DNA of 64,000 nt from DATAOG01 sp963798075 (GTDB lineage: Bacteria; Pseudomonadota; Alphaproteobacteria; Geminicoccales; Geminicoccaceae). The notes beneath the pieces were generated by a model that made no database searches, was not told where the DNA came from, and was given only the letters and a program-made list of their open reading frames with translations. A program made the translations under genes and the position numbers. Below are positions 27,412 to 36,116 of this stretch, in pieces. The DNA lies in NCBI GenBank assembly GCA_963798075.1, contig CAWCRU010000008.1, positions 1-64,000 on the forward strand, read 5' to 3'. Within the stretch, counting starts at the first letter, position 1. Each line of letters starts with the position of its first letter.

Positions 27412-27576
27412 GCCCGAACGCGCCCCTTCTTTGGCGAGCCACCGCGGCCGCGGTCCAGTCGGGCTGGATCGGCGGCCGGTCGGTGCCCGCGCGCGCCCCG
27501 TAGGTATGGGAGGGCTCGTGGTTTGGCAAGGCCGCCAAGCGGCTCTATAGAGAGGCGGTTTGGTCCGAGGCGCCCC

Positions 27577-28140
27577 ATGCCACGTCTGTTCGTCGCCCTG
27601 CCGCTGCCGGATTCGGTCAAACGCTCGCTCGATCCGCTCGCTCATGGCCTTGGCGACCTGCGCTGGCTGAGCCCCGAGCAGCAGCACCTGACGCTCCGCT
27701 TCATCGGCGAGCTCGACAACGGCCGCCTGGAGGACGTGGCCGAGGCGCTTGCCCTGGTCGAGGGGACGCCGTTCGAGCTCGGCCTCGAGGGCCTGGGGCA
27801 TTTTCCGCCGCGCGGCGAGCCGCAGGTGCTCTGGGTCGGGGTCGGGAAGAGCCCTGAGCTTGCTCGCCTCAAGCGGCGCATCGACCGGGCGCTGGCGGCG
27901 ATCGGCCTGCCGCCGGAGAGCCGCAAGTTCACGCCGCACGTGACCCTTGGGCGCACCCGCGGCCCGCTCTCGCGCGAGCGCCTCGCCACCTGGCTCATGC
28001 GCCACAGCCTGTACCGGAGCGAGCGCTTCCCGGTCAGCGGCTTTCACCTTTATTCGAGCCGGCTCAAGCCGGAGGGCGCCCAGCATCTGCTCGAGGCGAG
28101 CTACGAGCTGGTTCCCGGCCTTGACGATGAGCCGGGCTGA
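27577..28140 (+). CDS. thpR: RNA 2',3'-cyclic phosphodiesterase ThpR
   Basis: 187-residue 2H phosphoesterase that opens 2',3'-cyclic phosphates and ligates some tRNA halves in vitro. Both HxTx catalytic motifs are present: HLTL near residues 37-40 and HVTL near 125-128. Opening RLFVALPLPD is typical. ATG 27577, divergent from the TPR gene; the 165 bp between show no clear promoter. It ends 7 bp from the convergent lipoprotein gene. Confidence 0.92.
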   Translation: MPRLFVALPLPDSVKRSLDPLAHGLGDLRWLSPEQQHLTLRFIGELDNGRLEDVAEALALVEGTPFELGLEGLGHFPPRGEPQVLWVGVGKSPELARLKRRIDRALAAIGLPPESRKFTPHVTLGRTRGPLSRERLATWLMRHSLYRSERFPVSGFHLYSSRLKPEGAQHLLEASYELVPGLDDEPG

Positions 28141-28147
28141 GGCTGTC

Positions 28148-28765
28148 TCAGGTCGACGCGGGGCGCACCAGCTTGCTCGTTCTGGCGGACTGGCCCTTCT
28201 CCTCAATCTTCTGAAGCACGGGGGCGCCGATCGCGGGGGCGTAGTAATAGGTGGCGGTCGAGTACGGGTGGCTGAGATCACCGCCGGTCAGGCAGACGAT
28301 GACGAAGGTGTCGAAGGCGCCGGCCGGCACCTCGATCTGCGCCTCCTCCTTCACCGTGCAGCGCTGCTGGCCACGATACGACTTGCCCGCGTTGACGCCC
28401 TGATAGGAGACCGTCAGGGTCTTGCCGACCGCGAGCGGGAACAGCGTCCCGGGATCGGGCGTATACTCTTGTTGACCCTCGCTGCCGTCCGGCCGCTTCC
28501 AGGTGATCGCACTGTTGAAGTCCAAGGGGCTGAGCGCGGTCCATGTCCAGCCGTCGGCGCTTTGCCAGCTCACGCGCTGGCCGCTGACGGTCTCGACGGT
28601 GCTGTCGACCTCTTTGCCGGCATCGTCCAGATAGGTGAGCGTCTGCCCGACATGCCGCTCGGGCAGCGCCGCCGACCCGAGCGGCGCCGTCACGGGCTTG
28701 GTCTCGATCGGCGCGGCACAGGCGGTGAGCAGGCCGAGGCCGGCAGTGATCCAGATCGTTCGCAT
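28148..28765 (-). CDS. Putative lipoprotein of unknown function
   Basis: 205 residues with a signal peptide and lipobox LLTAC (Cys16). The rest is beta-rich, with GQTLTYLDDAG, YQGVNAGKSYRGQQ and EVPAGAFDTFVIVC segments; the last resembles domains that measure convertible sugars or lipids but no family is certain. ATG 28765 preceded by GGAGGA about 9 bp upstream. Function unknown. Confidence 0.75.
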   Translation of the reverse strand: MRTIWITAGLGLLTACAAPIETKPVTAPLGSAALPERHVGQTLTYLDDAGKEVDSTVETVSGQRVSWQSADGWTWTALSPLDFNSAITWKRPDGSEGQQEYTPDPGTLFPLAVGKTLTVSYQGVNAGKSYRGQQRCTVKEEAQIEVPAGAFDTFVIVCLTGGDLSHPYSTATYYYAPAIGAPVLQKIEEKGQSARTSKLVRPAST

Positions 28766-28894
28766 TTCAGAAAGTCCTCCCCATCGGCGGCCGGGAATCC
28801 TGGCCGCGGCCGACGCCCGCATTGTCCTGGTCACCCTGCGGGGCTGCATCCATCATTTGGACGATGATGACGAGACGGCCTGCACGCGCGCTGA

Positions 28895-28923
28895 TTGACG
28901 GTGCGACTGAGGTAGAATAGAAC
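28895..28923 (+). promoter_or_regulatory. Sigma-70-type promoter for the LuxR-type gene
   Basis: TTGACG (28895-28900), 17-bp spacer, TAGAAC (28918-28923). Five of six and four of six consensus positions. It would give a leader of about 30 bases before ATG 28961. Confidence 0.5.
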
Positions 28924-28960
28924 GCGCTGTATATTGGCGGTTGCCTCGGGGGAGGGGAAC

Positions 28961-29905
28961 ATGGGGCGGCGGCTCGCGTTCGACGAGGTCGTTGGCCTGA
29001 TTTACGAGGCTGCTCTGCAACCGAAGCGCTGGCCGGCAGCTCTGGATGCCATCGCCGGCTACGTCCTCGCTGACTGCGGTCGGTCGGCGGCGACGGAGGT
29101 TGCGCCTGCCGGCGGTTCAAGGGGACCGCGCGGCGCCGCGCGCGCGCAGCGATGCCGATCATACGGGTCTTCAGGCCTGGCGCGCCTTCGCCGCCTGCTG
29201 CCGCACCTGAGGCGCGCAGCCCTGATCCATCGCCTCGTCGGCGGCCTCGCCGCCGAACGGGCCGCTCTGGCGGCAGCCCTGCACGAGCTCGCCGTCGGCA
29301 TCGCGTTCGTCGCGGCCGACCTGCGGGTCGTCTGGCTCAACCGCGCCGCCGAAGCGATCTTGGGCGCGGGCGACGGCATCGCCGCCCGGGGCGGCCGGTT
29401 GTGCGCGGCGACGACAGCGGACGCCGAGCGATTGCGCCAGCTGACCAAGCGGGCCGCCGGCACGCCTCGTTGCTGCGGCGAGATGCTGGTGTCGCGCGGG
29501 TGCGGCCAGCCACTGGCCCTTCTGGTCATGCCGGGCCCGGACTGGGCCCCGGGTCGGGAGGGTGCGACCGCTCTGCTGCTGCTGACCGATCCCCAGGCCC
29601 GCTTGAGCGGGCTCGCCGAGCGGATCCGCCGGATGTACGGCCTGACGAAGGCGGAAGCGCGGGTCGCCGAAGCGGTCCTGGACGGCAAGCGGCCCGAAGA
29701 GATCGCGGGCCAGCACAGCGTGAGCCTCGCGACGGTCCGCAGCCAGCTCCACGCCGCGCTCGCCAAGACCGACACCACGCGGCAGTCGGAGCTCGTGCGG
29801 CTGCTCGCGAGCCTGCCGGCGCGCCATCACTCGGCGCCGGTTCCTGGCGCGCCGCCTCAGAGCATCACGTCGCCGCCGTTCGGCGACAGGGTCTGGCCGA
29901 TGTAG
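28961..29905 (+). CDS. LuxR-type transcriptional regulator
   Basis: 314 residues. The middle has a PAS-like sensing region (HELAVGIAFVAADLRVVWLN, AAEAILGAG) and the C-terminus a LuxR helix-turn-helix (LTKAEARVAEAVLDG, EEIAGQHSVSLATVRSQL, then a long recognition helix). The ligand is unknown. ATG 28961 is preceded by GGGGGAGGGG. The last 49 bp overlap the end of the convergent SDR; the natural HTH end is about residue 290, so the tail may be longer than needed. Confidence 0.82.
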   Translation: MGRRLAFDEVVGLIYEAALQPKRWPAALDAIAGYVLADCGRSAATEVAPAGGSRGPRGAARAQRCRSYGSSGLARLRRLLPHLRRAALIHRLVGGLAAERAALAAALHELAVGIAFVAADLRVVWLNRAAEAILGAGDGIAARGGRLCAATTADAERLRQLTKRAAGTPRCCGEMLVSRGCGQPLALLVMPGPDWAPGREGATALLLLTDPQARLSGLAERIRRMYGLTKAEARVAEAVLDGKRPEEIAGQHSVSLATVRSQLHAALAKTDTTRQSELVRLLASLPARHHSAPVPGAPPQSITSPPFGDRVWPM

Positions 29906-30615
29906 AAGGCGCCGTCGTCGGAGGCCAAAAGGAGCGCGGTCGGCGCGATCTCCTCGGGGCTGGCGAAGCGGCCGATCGGCAGCTCGGCCATCTTCGTGGC
30001 GCGCCAGTCGGGCGGCATGGCGAGCAGGATGTCGGTGTCGGTCGGGCCCGGAGCGATCGCGTTGACGGTGACCCCCCGCCTTGCGCCTTCGAGCGCCAGC
30101 GCCCGGGTCAGGCCGATGATCCCGGCCTTGGCGGCGCAGTAGTGGGTGAGCCCGACCATGCCCTTGTAGGCGACTTGCGAGGCGAAGTTGATGATCCGTC
30201 CGTAGCCACGCAGGGTCATGCCCGGCCAGACCGCATGCGCCATGAGGAACGTGCCGCGCAGATGGACCGCGATCATCCGGTCCCAGCGCTCGATGGTGAT
30301 CTGCTCGAAGGGCGACTGATCGACGACGCCGGCGCAGTTGACCAGGATGTCGACCCGACCGAGCCCGGCCGTGGCCTTGTCGACCGCCGCGGTCACCGCA
30401 TCGGGATCGGCGACGTCGCATTCCAGGGCGAGCGCGGTCCGACCCTGCTTCTCCAGCAGGCCCACCAGCCGCTCGGCATTGTCGAGGTCGCCGAGGTGGA
30501 GCAGTGCTACCTCTGCGCCCTCGGCCGCGAACGTCCGCACGATCGCCGCCCCGATGCCCCGGCTGCCGCCGGTCACCAGCGCTTTCCGCCCGACCAGCCT
30601 GTCGCTCCCTGCCAT
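29857..30615 (-). CDS. Short-chain dehydrogenase/reductase (FabG-like)
   Basis: 252-residue classical SDR. Cofactor site VTGGSRGIG near residues 14-22, NCAGVVD, catalytic YCAAK near 155-159, and the FabG-style end GQTLSPNGGDVML. Could act on a 3-hydroxyacyl or sugar substrate; not decided. ATG 30615. Divergent from the next SDR across 133 bp. Confidence 0.9.
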   Translation of the reverse strand: MAGSDRLVGRKALVTGGSRGIGAAIVRTFAAEGAEVALLHLGDLDNAERLVGLLEKQGRTALALECDVADPDAVTAAVDKATAGLGRVDILVNCAGVVDQSPFEQITIERWDRMIAVHLRGTFLMAHAVWPGMTLRGYGRIINFASQVAYKGMVGLTHYCAAKAGIIGLTRALALEGARRGVTVNAIAPGPTDTDILLAMPPDWRATKMAELPIGRFASPEEIAPTALLLASDDGAFYIGQTLSPNGGDVML

Positions 30616-30748
30616 GTCCTCGGCCCCCCGTTTGGCTATCCGGCGCCGTTGTCCGCCAATCGGGTGCGGCGCTCAAGAGCAACCGGCGCGGAAATCCGAC
30701 GGATCGGATCTATCTCTCGCTCAGGCCCGCAGACGAGGAGCGCCGATC

Positions 30749-31599
30749 ATGACCCATCCAGCCCTCACGCCCGGTTCCGTCGCGGTCGTCACCGGTGGTG
30801 CCGCGGGCATCGGCCTTGCCGCCGCCAAGCGGTTCGCGGGGCTCGGCCTGCGCGTCGTGATCGTCGACCTCGGTGCCGACCGGCTCCGCCACGCGGCCGA
30901 GGAGATCGCGGCGCTGGCCGCGGCCGGCGCCAGGGACGTCCTGACCGTCGCGACCGACGTCAGCAGCGAGGGCGATGTGCGCCGGCTCGAAGCGGCCGTC
31001 CGCGAGCGCTTCGGCGGCACCGACGTGCTGATGAACAATGCCGGCATCCAGCCCGGCAGCGGCATGTTCGGGCCGGCCGAAAACTGGCAACGCGTGCTCG
31101 CCGTCAACCTCTGGGGCATCATCCACGGGACCCACATCTTCGTGCCCGGCATGCTCGAGCGCGGCCGGCCGGGGCTGATCATCAACACGGGCTCCAAGCA
31201 AGGGATCACGACCCCGCCGGGCGATCCCGCCTACAACGTCGCCAAGGCCGGCGTGAAGGCGTTCACCGAAGCCCTCCAGCACGAGCTGCGCAACCGCCGG
31301 ACGGCCGGCTCAGCGCGCATCTCCTGATCCCGGGCTTCGTCTTCACGGGCCTGACCGCCAAGGGCCGCGCCGAAAAGCCGGCAGCCGCCTGGACGCCCGA
31401 GCAGACCGTCGACTTCATGCTCGAGCGCCTGGAAGCCGGCGACTTCTACATCCTCTGCCCCGACAACGACGTCTCCCGCTCCCTCGACGAGCGCCGCATC
31501 CTCTGGGCCGCCGGCGACATCGTCGAGAACCGCCCGCCGCTATCCCGCTGGCATCCGGACTATGCCAAAGCCTTCGAGGCATTCGCTCGGGAACGCTAA
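30749..31599 (+). pseudogene. Short-chain dehydrogenase/reductase with one frameshift
   Basis: SDR with TGGAAGIG near residue 16, NNAG near 99, a Ser in INTGSKQG and catalytic YNVAK. The frame breaks near 31300-31312 after NRRTAG: one base is missing, and the C-terminal part (LIPGFVFTGLTAKGR to FEAFARER) continues one frame over to 31599. Repaired length is about 283 residues. The C-terminal segment FYILCPDNDVSRSLDERR is typical of a subgroup of SDRs. ATG 30749 with GAGGAG upstream. Confidence 0.8.
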
Positions 31600-32138
31600 G
31601 GCCATTTGCGGGCGCTGTGGATCACGGCCTCGATCTCGATCGCCTGCTCGTGCACGGCATAGATCACGATGAAGGGCGTACGCGGGATGATCAGCTCACG
31701 TGAGCCCCGCAGTCGGCCGGCCCGCCCAAGTTCCGAAAAGATGATGAGGTTCTCGACCGCCCGCAGGATTCGCTGCACCGTGCGCTTGGCTGCAGCCGGA
31801 TCGTTCCGGGCTACGTAGCGTCTGATGTCCCCGAGGTCGTGGCGCGCGCTCGGCGACCAGACGAGCCTCACTTCGGACGGGCCGGGCTCCTCGTCGTCGC
31901 CCGCTCCCCAGCTCTCGACCCAGCGCACCACGTCCTCATGCGGAATGCCCTTGCCCTCGCGGACCTCGCGGCGGCCCTGCTCGATATGAGCGATATGCCA
32001 GGCCTGGACATCCAGATACGCGTCCAGCGCCTGCTGCAGCAGCCACGACTTCGGCCGGTCCATGGCGCCGGCGAGCTGATCGAGCTGCTCGGCCTTCCCT
32101 TTGGCGACACGAAAGGAGAGAGAGATCGTCTCGGACAT
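31596..32138 (-). CDS. In-frame ParD-like antitoxin/ParE-like toxin fusion
   Basis: 180 residues. The first 85 or so form a ribbon-helix-helix antitoxin (ISLSFRVAKGKAEQLDQLA, RPKSWLLQQALDAYLD, then an acidic tail) and the rest a ParE/RelE toxin (VWSPSARHDLGDIRRYV, NPAAAKRTV-like, TPFIVIYAV). Normally two genes. At the junction the codons read GAA GTG AGG: the GTG (31871-31869) would start the toxin and the overlapping TGA would stop the antitoxin one frame over. A single indel upstream may therefore have fused them. ATG 32138. Confidence 0.85.
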   Translation of the reverse strand: MSETISLSFRVAKGKAEQLDQLAGAMDRPKSWLLQQALDAYLDVQAWHIAHIEQGRREVREGKGIPHEDVVRWVESWGAGDDEEPGPSEVRLVWSPSARHDLGDIRRYVARNDPAAAKRTVQRILRAVENLIIFSELGRAGRLRGSRELIIPRTPFIVIYAVHEQAIEIEAVIHSARKWP

Positions 32139-32154
32139 TGGATCTTCCGTCTAC

Positions 32155-32170
32155 AATGCATGCAATGCAT
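32155..32170. promoter_or_regulatory. Tandem AATGCAT repeats, likely ParD-type operator
   Basis: AATGCAT-GC-AATGCAT, 16 bp, 17 bp before the fusion gene's ATG. Each half contains the palindrome ATGCAT. Ribbon-helix-helix antitoxins bind such paired sites over their own promoter. Inferred from position and symmetry. Confidence 0.5.
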
Positions 32171-32214
32171 ACACCCAAGGCCTGGGCGATTTCAAGGCGC
32201 GCGCGATCACTGCC

Positions 32215-32282
32215 TCACTCGATCGTGCCGGGGGTTGGAGGTGACGTCTCACTCGATCGTGCCGGGGGTTGGAGGTGACGTC
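32215..32282. repeat. Perfect 34-bp tandem direct repeat
   Basis: Two identical 34-bp copies at 32215-32248 and 32249-32282. Each contains the 19-bp core CACTCGATCGTGCCGGGGG, which also occurs at 33491-33509 at the very end of guaA. So this is a duplicated guaA-terminal sequence, possibly an integrase attachment site. Confidence 0.95.
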
Positions 32283-32342
32283 GTAAACCACTCGGTTGAC
32301 GCCAAGGACCTGGTTAATGATCCGTTCCGCGACCGTCTGGAC
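32216..32342 (-). pseudogene. guaA 3'-end remnant
   Basis: About 40 codons resembling the C-terminus of GMP synthase: AERIINQVLGVNRVVYDVTS against NRIVNQVRGINRVVYDVTS in the full gene 1.2 kb away. After this, two bases are missing (five C and two A, against six C and three A), so the terminal residues shift frame. No start or upstream GuaA sequence is present. It is diverged rather than a fresh copy. Confidence 0.8.
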
Positions 32343-32374
32343 CGACGATGCGAGCGTCTGCTCCACAGGCTCCT

Positions 32375-33397
32375 CTATGCTTTCAGCGTCTTCCTGAGGT
32401 CGAAGAAGAAGCTCCAGTCGGTACCGTTCTCGATGATCGTCTGCGGGGTCGATTGGATCATGCCGACCTCATGGAGGCGGAGGGCATAGAAACGGATGGT
32501 ATCTTCGGGGTCGTACTCCCGCCACCGGCCGTAGGGGACATCCTGCATGGTCTGGAGGGCGTAGTCGTAGCGCTTCGCTACGCCGCTGGCCAAAACCGAC
32601 CGGGCTGCTCGCTCCGGCTCGAGGGCGCAGATGTCGGTGGCTTTGAGGATCGCGCGCAACGCCCGCTTGGTGGCGACCGGGTAGTCCCGGGCAAACTCCC
32701 GGTTGGCGACCGTCATGCAGCAGAAATACTGCGACCAGGGCCGGTCCAGGGCGCTGCTCACGACCACCCTCCCGATCCGCTTCGCCCGGAGCTCCTGCGG
32801 GTCCGGGGGAAAAGCGATCAGCGCATCGATCTTACCGTCCGCGAGCAGCCCCATCGCCTCTGCCGGAGGGTGCACGACCCAATTGATGTCCTGGCCGGGA
32901 TGCAGACCCACATAGGCCGCCATGCTGGCAAGGAAAACGTGAGGCGGGGACCCCAGTGCCCGGATGGCGACCTTCTTCCCCTTCAGGTCCCGGATGGCGC
33001 GCACCCGGTCGGTTCCGAACAGCTCGAAGCAGCCGACGTGCACCCCGCCCAGGATCGTGATCGGGTCGCCCGCGTCAACATGCATGATCAGCATCGGGGC
33101 AAAGTCGTTGCCGATGTCGGCCTTGCCGGAGGTCAGGGCTTCATAGAACCCGCCGGACTCCTCGTGGGTGACGTAGTCCACCTCGGTGAAGCCCTCGGCC
33201 CGGAAAAGCTCTTCCGCCACGTACTGGGGAGCGAGACAGAGGCTGAGGCTGTGATGCACCCTGAGCCTGGTCGTCTCGGGGGGCGGTTCCGCGGCCGCCC
33301 GCCTGGGGAGCAAGCCAAGGGCCCCCGCCGTGCCCGCCAACGTCAGTCCACCCAGGAAGCTTCGCCGGCTCGAGGATCTGGCGTGTCGAAAGCTCAT
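32375..33397 (-). CDS. ABC transporter substrate-binding protein (NMT1/SsuA-like)
   Basis: 340 residues with a twin-arginine-type export signal (SSRRSFLGGLTLAG) ending near RRAAAE. The periplasmic fold follows the NMT1/THI5/SsuA style: PQYVAEELFRAEGF, SGKADIGN, DLKGKKVAI, GKIDALIAFPP. It may bind a nitrogen- or sulfur-containing organic compound. No permease or ATPase gene is adjacent, so it is an orphan. It lies exactly between the guaA remnant and guaA. ATG 33397. Confidence 0.85.
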   Translation of the reverse strand: MSFRHARSSSRRSFLGGLTLAGTAGALGLLPRRAAAEPPPETTRLRVHHSLSLCLAPQYVAEELFRAEGFTEVDYVTHEESGGFYEALTSGKADIGNDFAPMLIMHVDAGDPITILGGVHVGCFELFGTDRVRAIRDLKGKKVAIRALGSPPHVFLASMAAYVGLHPGQDINWVVHPPAEAMGLLADGKIDALIAFPPDPQELRAKRIGRVVVSSALDRPWSQYFCCMTVANREFARDYPVATKRALRAILKATDICALEPERAARSVLASGVAKRYDYALQTMQDVPYGRWREYDPEDTIRFYALRLHEVGMIQSTPQTIIENGTDWSFFFDLRKTLKA

Positions 33398-33483
33398 ATG
33401 GAAACTCCTCTTTCAAATCCTGCTCGGTGTGGTCCTTGGAGTCGAACGACGGCCAGTTAACTCAGAACGGCGAGGGCTGGTTG

Positions 33484-35029
33484 TCACTCCCACTCGATCG
33501 TGCCGGGGGGTTTGGAAGTCACATCGTAGACCACCCGGTTGATGCCGCGCACCTGATTGACGATCCGGTTCGCGACCCGGCCCAGGAACTCCATGTCGAA
33601 ATGGAAGAAATCGGCGGTCATGCCGTCGAGGGAGGTGACCGCGCGCAGCGCGCAGACGTTCTCGTAGGTGCGGGCATCGCCCATGACGCCAACCGTCTGC
33701 ACCGGCAGCAGCACCGCGAACGCCTGCCAGATGGCATCGTAGAGGCCGGCGGTGCGGATCTCCTCGAGGAAGATCAGGTCGGCCTGGCGGAGCACGTCGA
33801 CGCGCTCCCTGGTGACCTCGCCCAGGATGCGGACGGCAAGGCCGGGGCCGGGGAAAGGGTGGCGGTCCACGAAGGCCTCGGGCAGGCCGAGCTCGCGACC
33901 GAGCGAGCGGACCTCGTCCTTGAACAGCTCGCGCAATGGCTCGATAAGGGCGAGGTTCATACGTGCGGGCAGGCCGCCCACGTTGTGGTGCGACTTGATG
34001 GTAACGCTCGGGCCCTTGAACGAGACCGATTCGATGACGTCCGGGTAGAGCGTGCCCTGCGCCAGAAAATCGATTTTTCCTAGGCGCTTGGCTTCTTTCT
34101 CGAAGACATCGATGAAGGTCGCGCCGATGATTTTCCGTTTTTGCTCAGGGTCGCTGACGCCGGCCAGGCGCTCGAGGAACAGATCCCCCGCCTCCGCGAG
34201 ATCGAGCGGGATGTTGAAGCGACCGCGGAAGAGGTCGAGCACCTCGTCGACCTCGCCGGCGCGCAAAAGCCCGGTGTCTACGAGAATGCAGGTCAGACGC
34301 TCGCCGATCGCCTCGTGAATCAGCAGCGCCGTGACCGCGGAATCGACCCCGCCCGAAAGGCCGCAGATCACCCGGCCGGTGCCGGCCTGCTCGCGGATGC
34401 GCTGGATCGCGGTCTCGCGAAAGCGCGCCATGGTCCAGTCGCTGCGACAGCCGGCGACCCGGTCGGTGAAGTTCCTGAGGAGCGCGCCCCCTTCCGGCGT
34501 ATGGACCACCTCGGGATGGAACTGGACGCCATAGATTCTCCGGGCATCGTCGGCGATCGCCGCGAACGGCGAGGCCTCTGATGTGGCGACGACCCGAAAA
34601 CCCGGCGGCAGTTCTACGATTTTGTCGCCGTGGCTCATCCAGACCTGCGTACGCGCGCCGGGCTCGAACAGGCCCTCGAACAGCAGCGCAGCGGTCGACC
34701 ACGTCTATGAACGCGCGACCGAACTCGCGGTGATGGCCGATCTCGACCTTGCCGCCGAGCTGGGCGCAGATCGTCTGCTCGCCGTAGCAGATGCCGAGGA
34801 TCGGGACGCCAAGCTCGAACACGACCTGAGGGGCACGTGGCGCGAGCGCCTCGGTGGTCGAGGCCGGGCCGCCCGAGAGGATGACCGCCTTCGGCGCGAA
34901 GGCGCGGATCGTCTCGGCGTCGACGGTGCACGGCAGGATCTCGGAGTAGACGCCGTTCTCGCGCACCCGCCTCGCGATCAGCTGGGTGTACTGGGCGCCG
35001 AAATCGAGGATCAGGACCCGTTCGCTCAT
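33484..35029 (-). pseudogene. guaA: GMP synthase, one frameshift
   Basis: Glutamine-hydrolysing GMP synthetase, last step to GMP. The amidotransferase part carries the catalytic cysteine (GICYGEQ) in the first frame, while its partner histidine and glutamate (FHPEVVHT) are in the second, together with the ATP pyrophosphatase loop SGGVDSAV, PFPGPGLAVR and the dimerization end VVYDVTSKPPGTIEWE. The break is near 34681-34695 (one extra or two missing bases). As the triad is split, a natural two-subunit enzyme is excluded. ATG 35029 (MSERVLILDFG); another ATG lies 6 bp upstream. Normally essential, so an error in sequence is likely unless a second copy exists. Confidence 0.93.
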
Positions 35030-35125
35030 TGGCATTCGAAACCCATCATCGCTCTCGACCGCGATCCATGCTGCCGCTACTGCTGGACCCGAGCCAAGGA
35101 CAATCGCCTCTCGGGCCCCGCGCTG

Positions 35126-36027
35126 ATGACGACCAACCTTCTGCTGTCTTCCGTGCTCGTCCTGGCTGGCATGCTTGCGACCGGAGCGGCGGGCATCCTG
35201 AGATGGTCGATCATGATCCGGGGCAAGCGCCGGGAGGACCTGTATGACCGCTTGTACTCGCTACCATGGGATGGCATGACGACCAACAATTACGGCTTCG
35301 CGCCGGCCGAAACCGGCGATCGAGAGCGCTTTCAGCTGCAGCTCTACGCCGAGCTCTCGAAGCTGTTGGAGAGTACCGGCGGCGCGACCGGTATCGACAA
35401 GTCCTCGAGATCAGCTGCGGCCGCGGCGGCGGGCTCCATCACCTGGCGCTGAGCCTGGCCGGGCGGACGCAGGTGATCGGCCTCGATTTCTCAATGCACG
35501 CGCTGCAATTCTGCCGGACCCGCTACGCCGCACTGCCTCGTCTGGGCTTTGTCCGCGGGCATGCGCTCAGCCTGCCGTTCCCCGAGGGCGCCTTCGATCT
35601 CGTGGTCAACGTCGAAGCATCTCACGTCTATCGCGACGACCGGGCATTCCTGCGGGAGGTCAGGCGCGTCCTGGGCGCGCACGGCCGCTTCCTATATGCC
35701 GATTATCGGACCAGGCGCAAAGTGCCGAGGCTGGAGCAACTGACGCGCGCGTCGGGCTTCGCCGGGCCGCTCCGGGACGTGACGCCGAACGTCGCTCGGG
35801 CCTGCGAGCTGGACAGCGAGTGGCGCCGGGCGCTCATTCGCTCCGGCCTGCCCTGGTGGTACCGTCCCTTCGGCCGCCGTCGTCTCGAGCGCTACGCCGC
35901 GCTGCCGGGAACCATGGCCTTCGAGCGCTTCCGCAACGGCGACCGGATGTATTTCATAGCCTGTCTGTCCGTGATGCAGGCAGAGCTGGGCGAGCGGACC
36001 GACCCTCCAGTCGGCCGAGCCGCCTGA
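35126..36027 (+). pseudogene. SAM-dependent methyltransferase, one frameshift
   Basis: Class I methyltransferase resembling phthiotriol dimycocerosate methyltransferase-type proteins. N-terminal membrane helix (LLLSSVLVLAGMLATGAAG), DRLYSLPWDGMTTNNYGF, then in another frame the SAM-binding motif VLEISCGRGGG and IGLDFS. The frame breaks near 35400 where one G is missing in the Lys-Val codons. Repaired, about 300 residues. ATG 35126; divergent from guaA over 96 bp. Confidence 0.8.
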
Positions 36028-36116
36028 CACGGCACGAGCGCGCCGCATGCTCGCTTGTAACGTCTGATCGCGCCGCGCATAAGCGGCAGCTGCGACCAAT
36101 CAGAGGGACTCCGGGC

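Noticed and set aside
33484..35035. Two-subunit GMP synthase (separate amidotransferase and synthetase)
   Set aside because: The amidotransferase catalytic residues are split between the two frames, so the first frame alone cannot be a working subunit.
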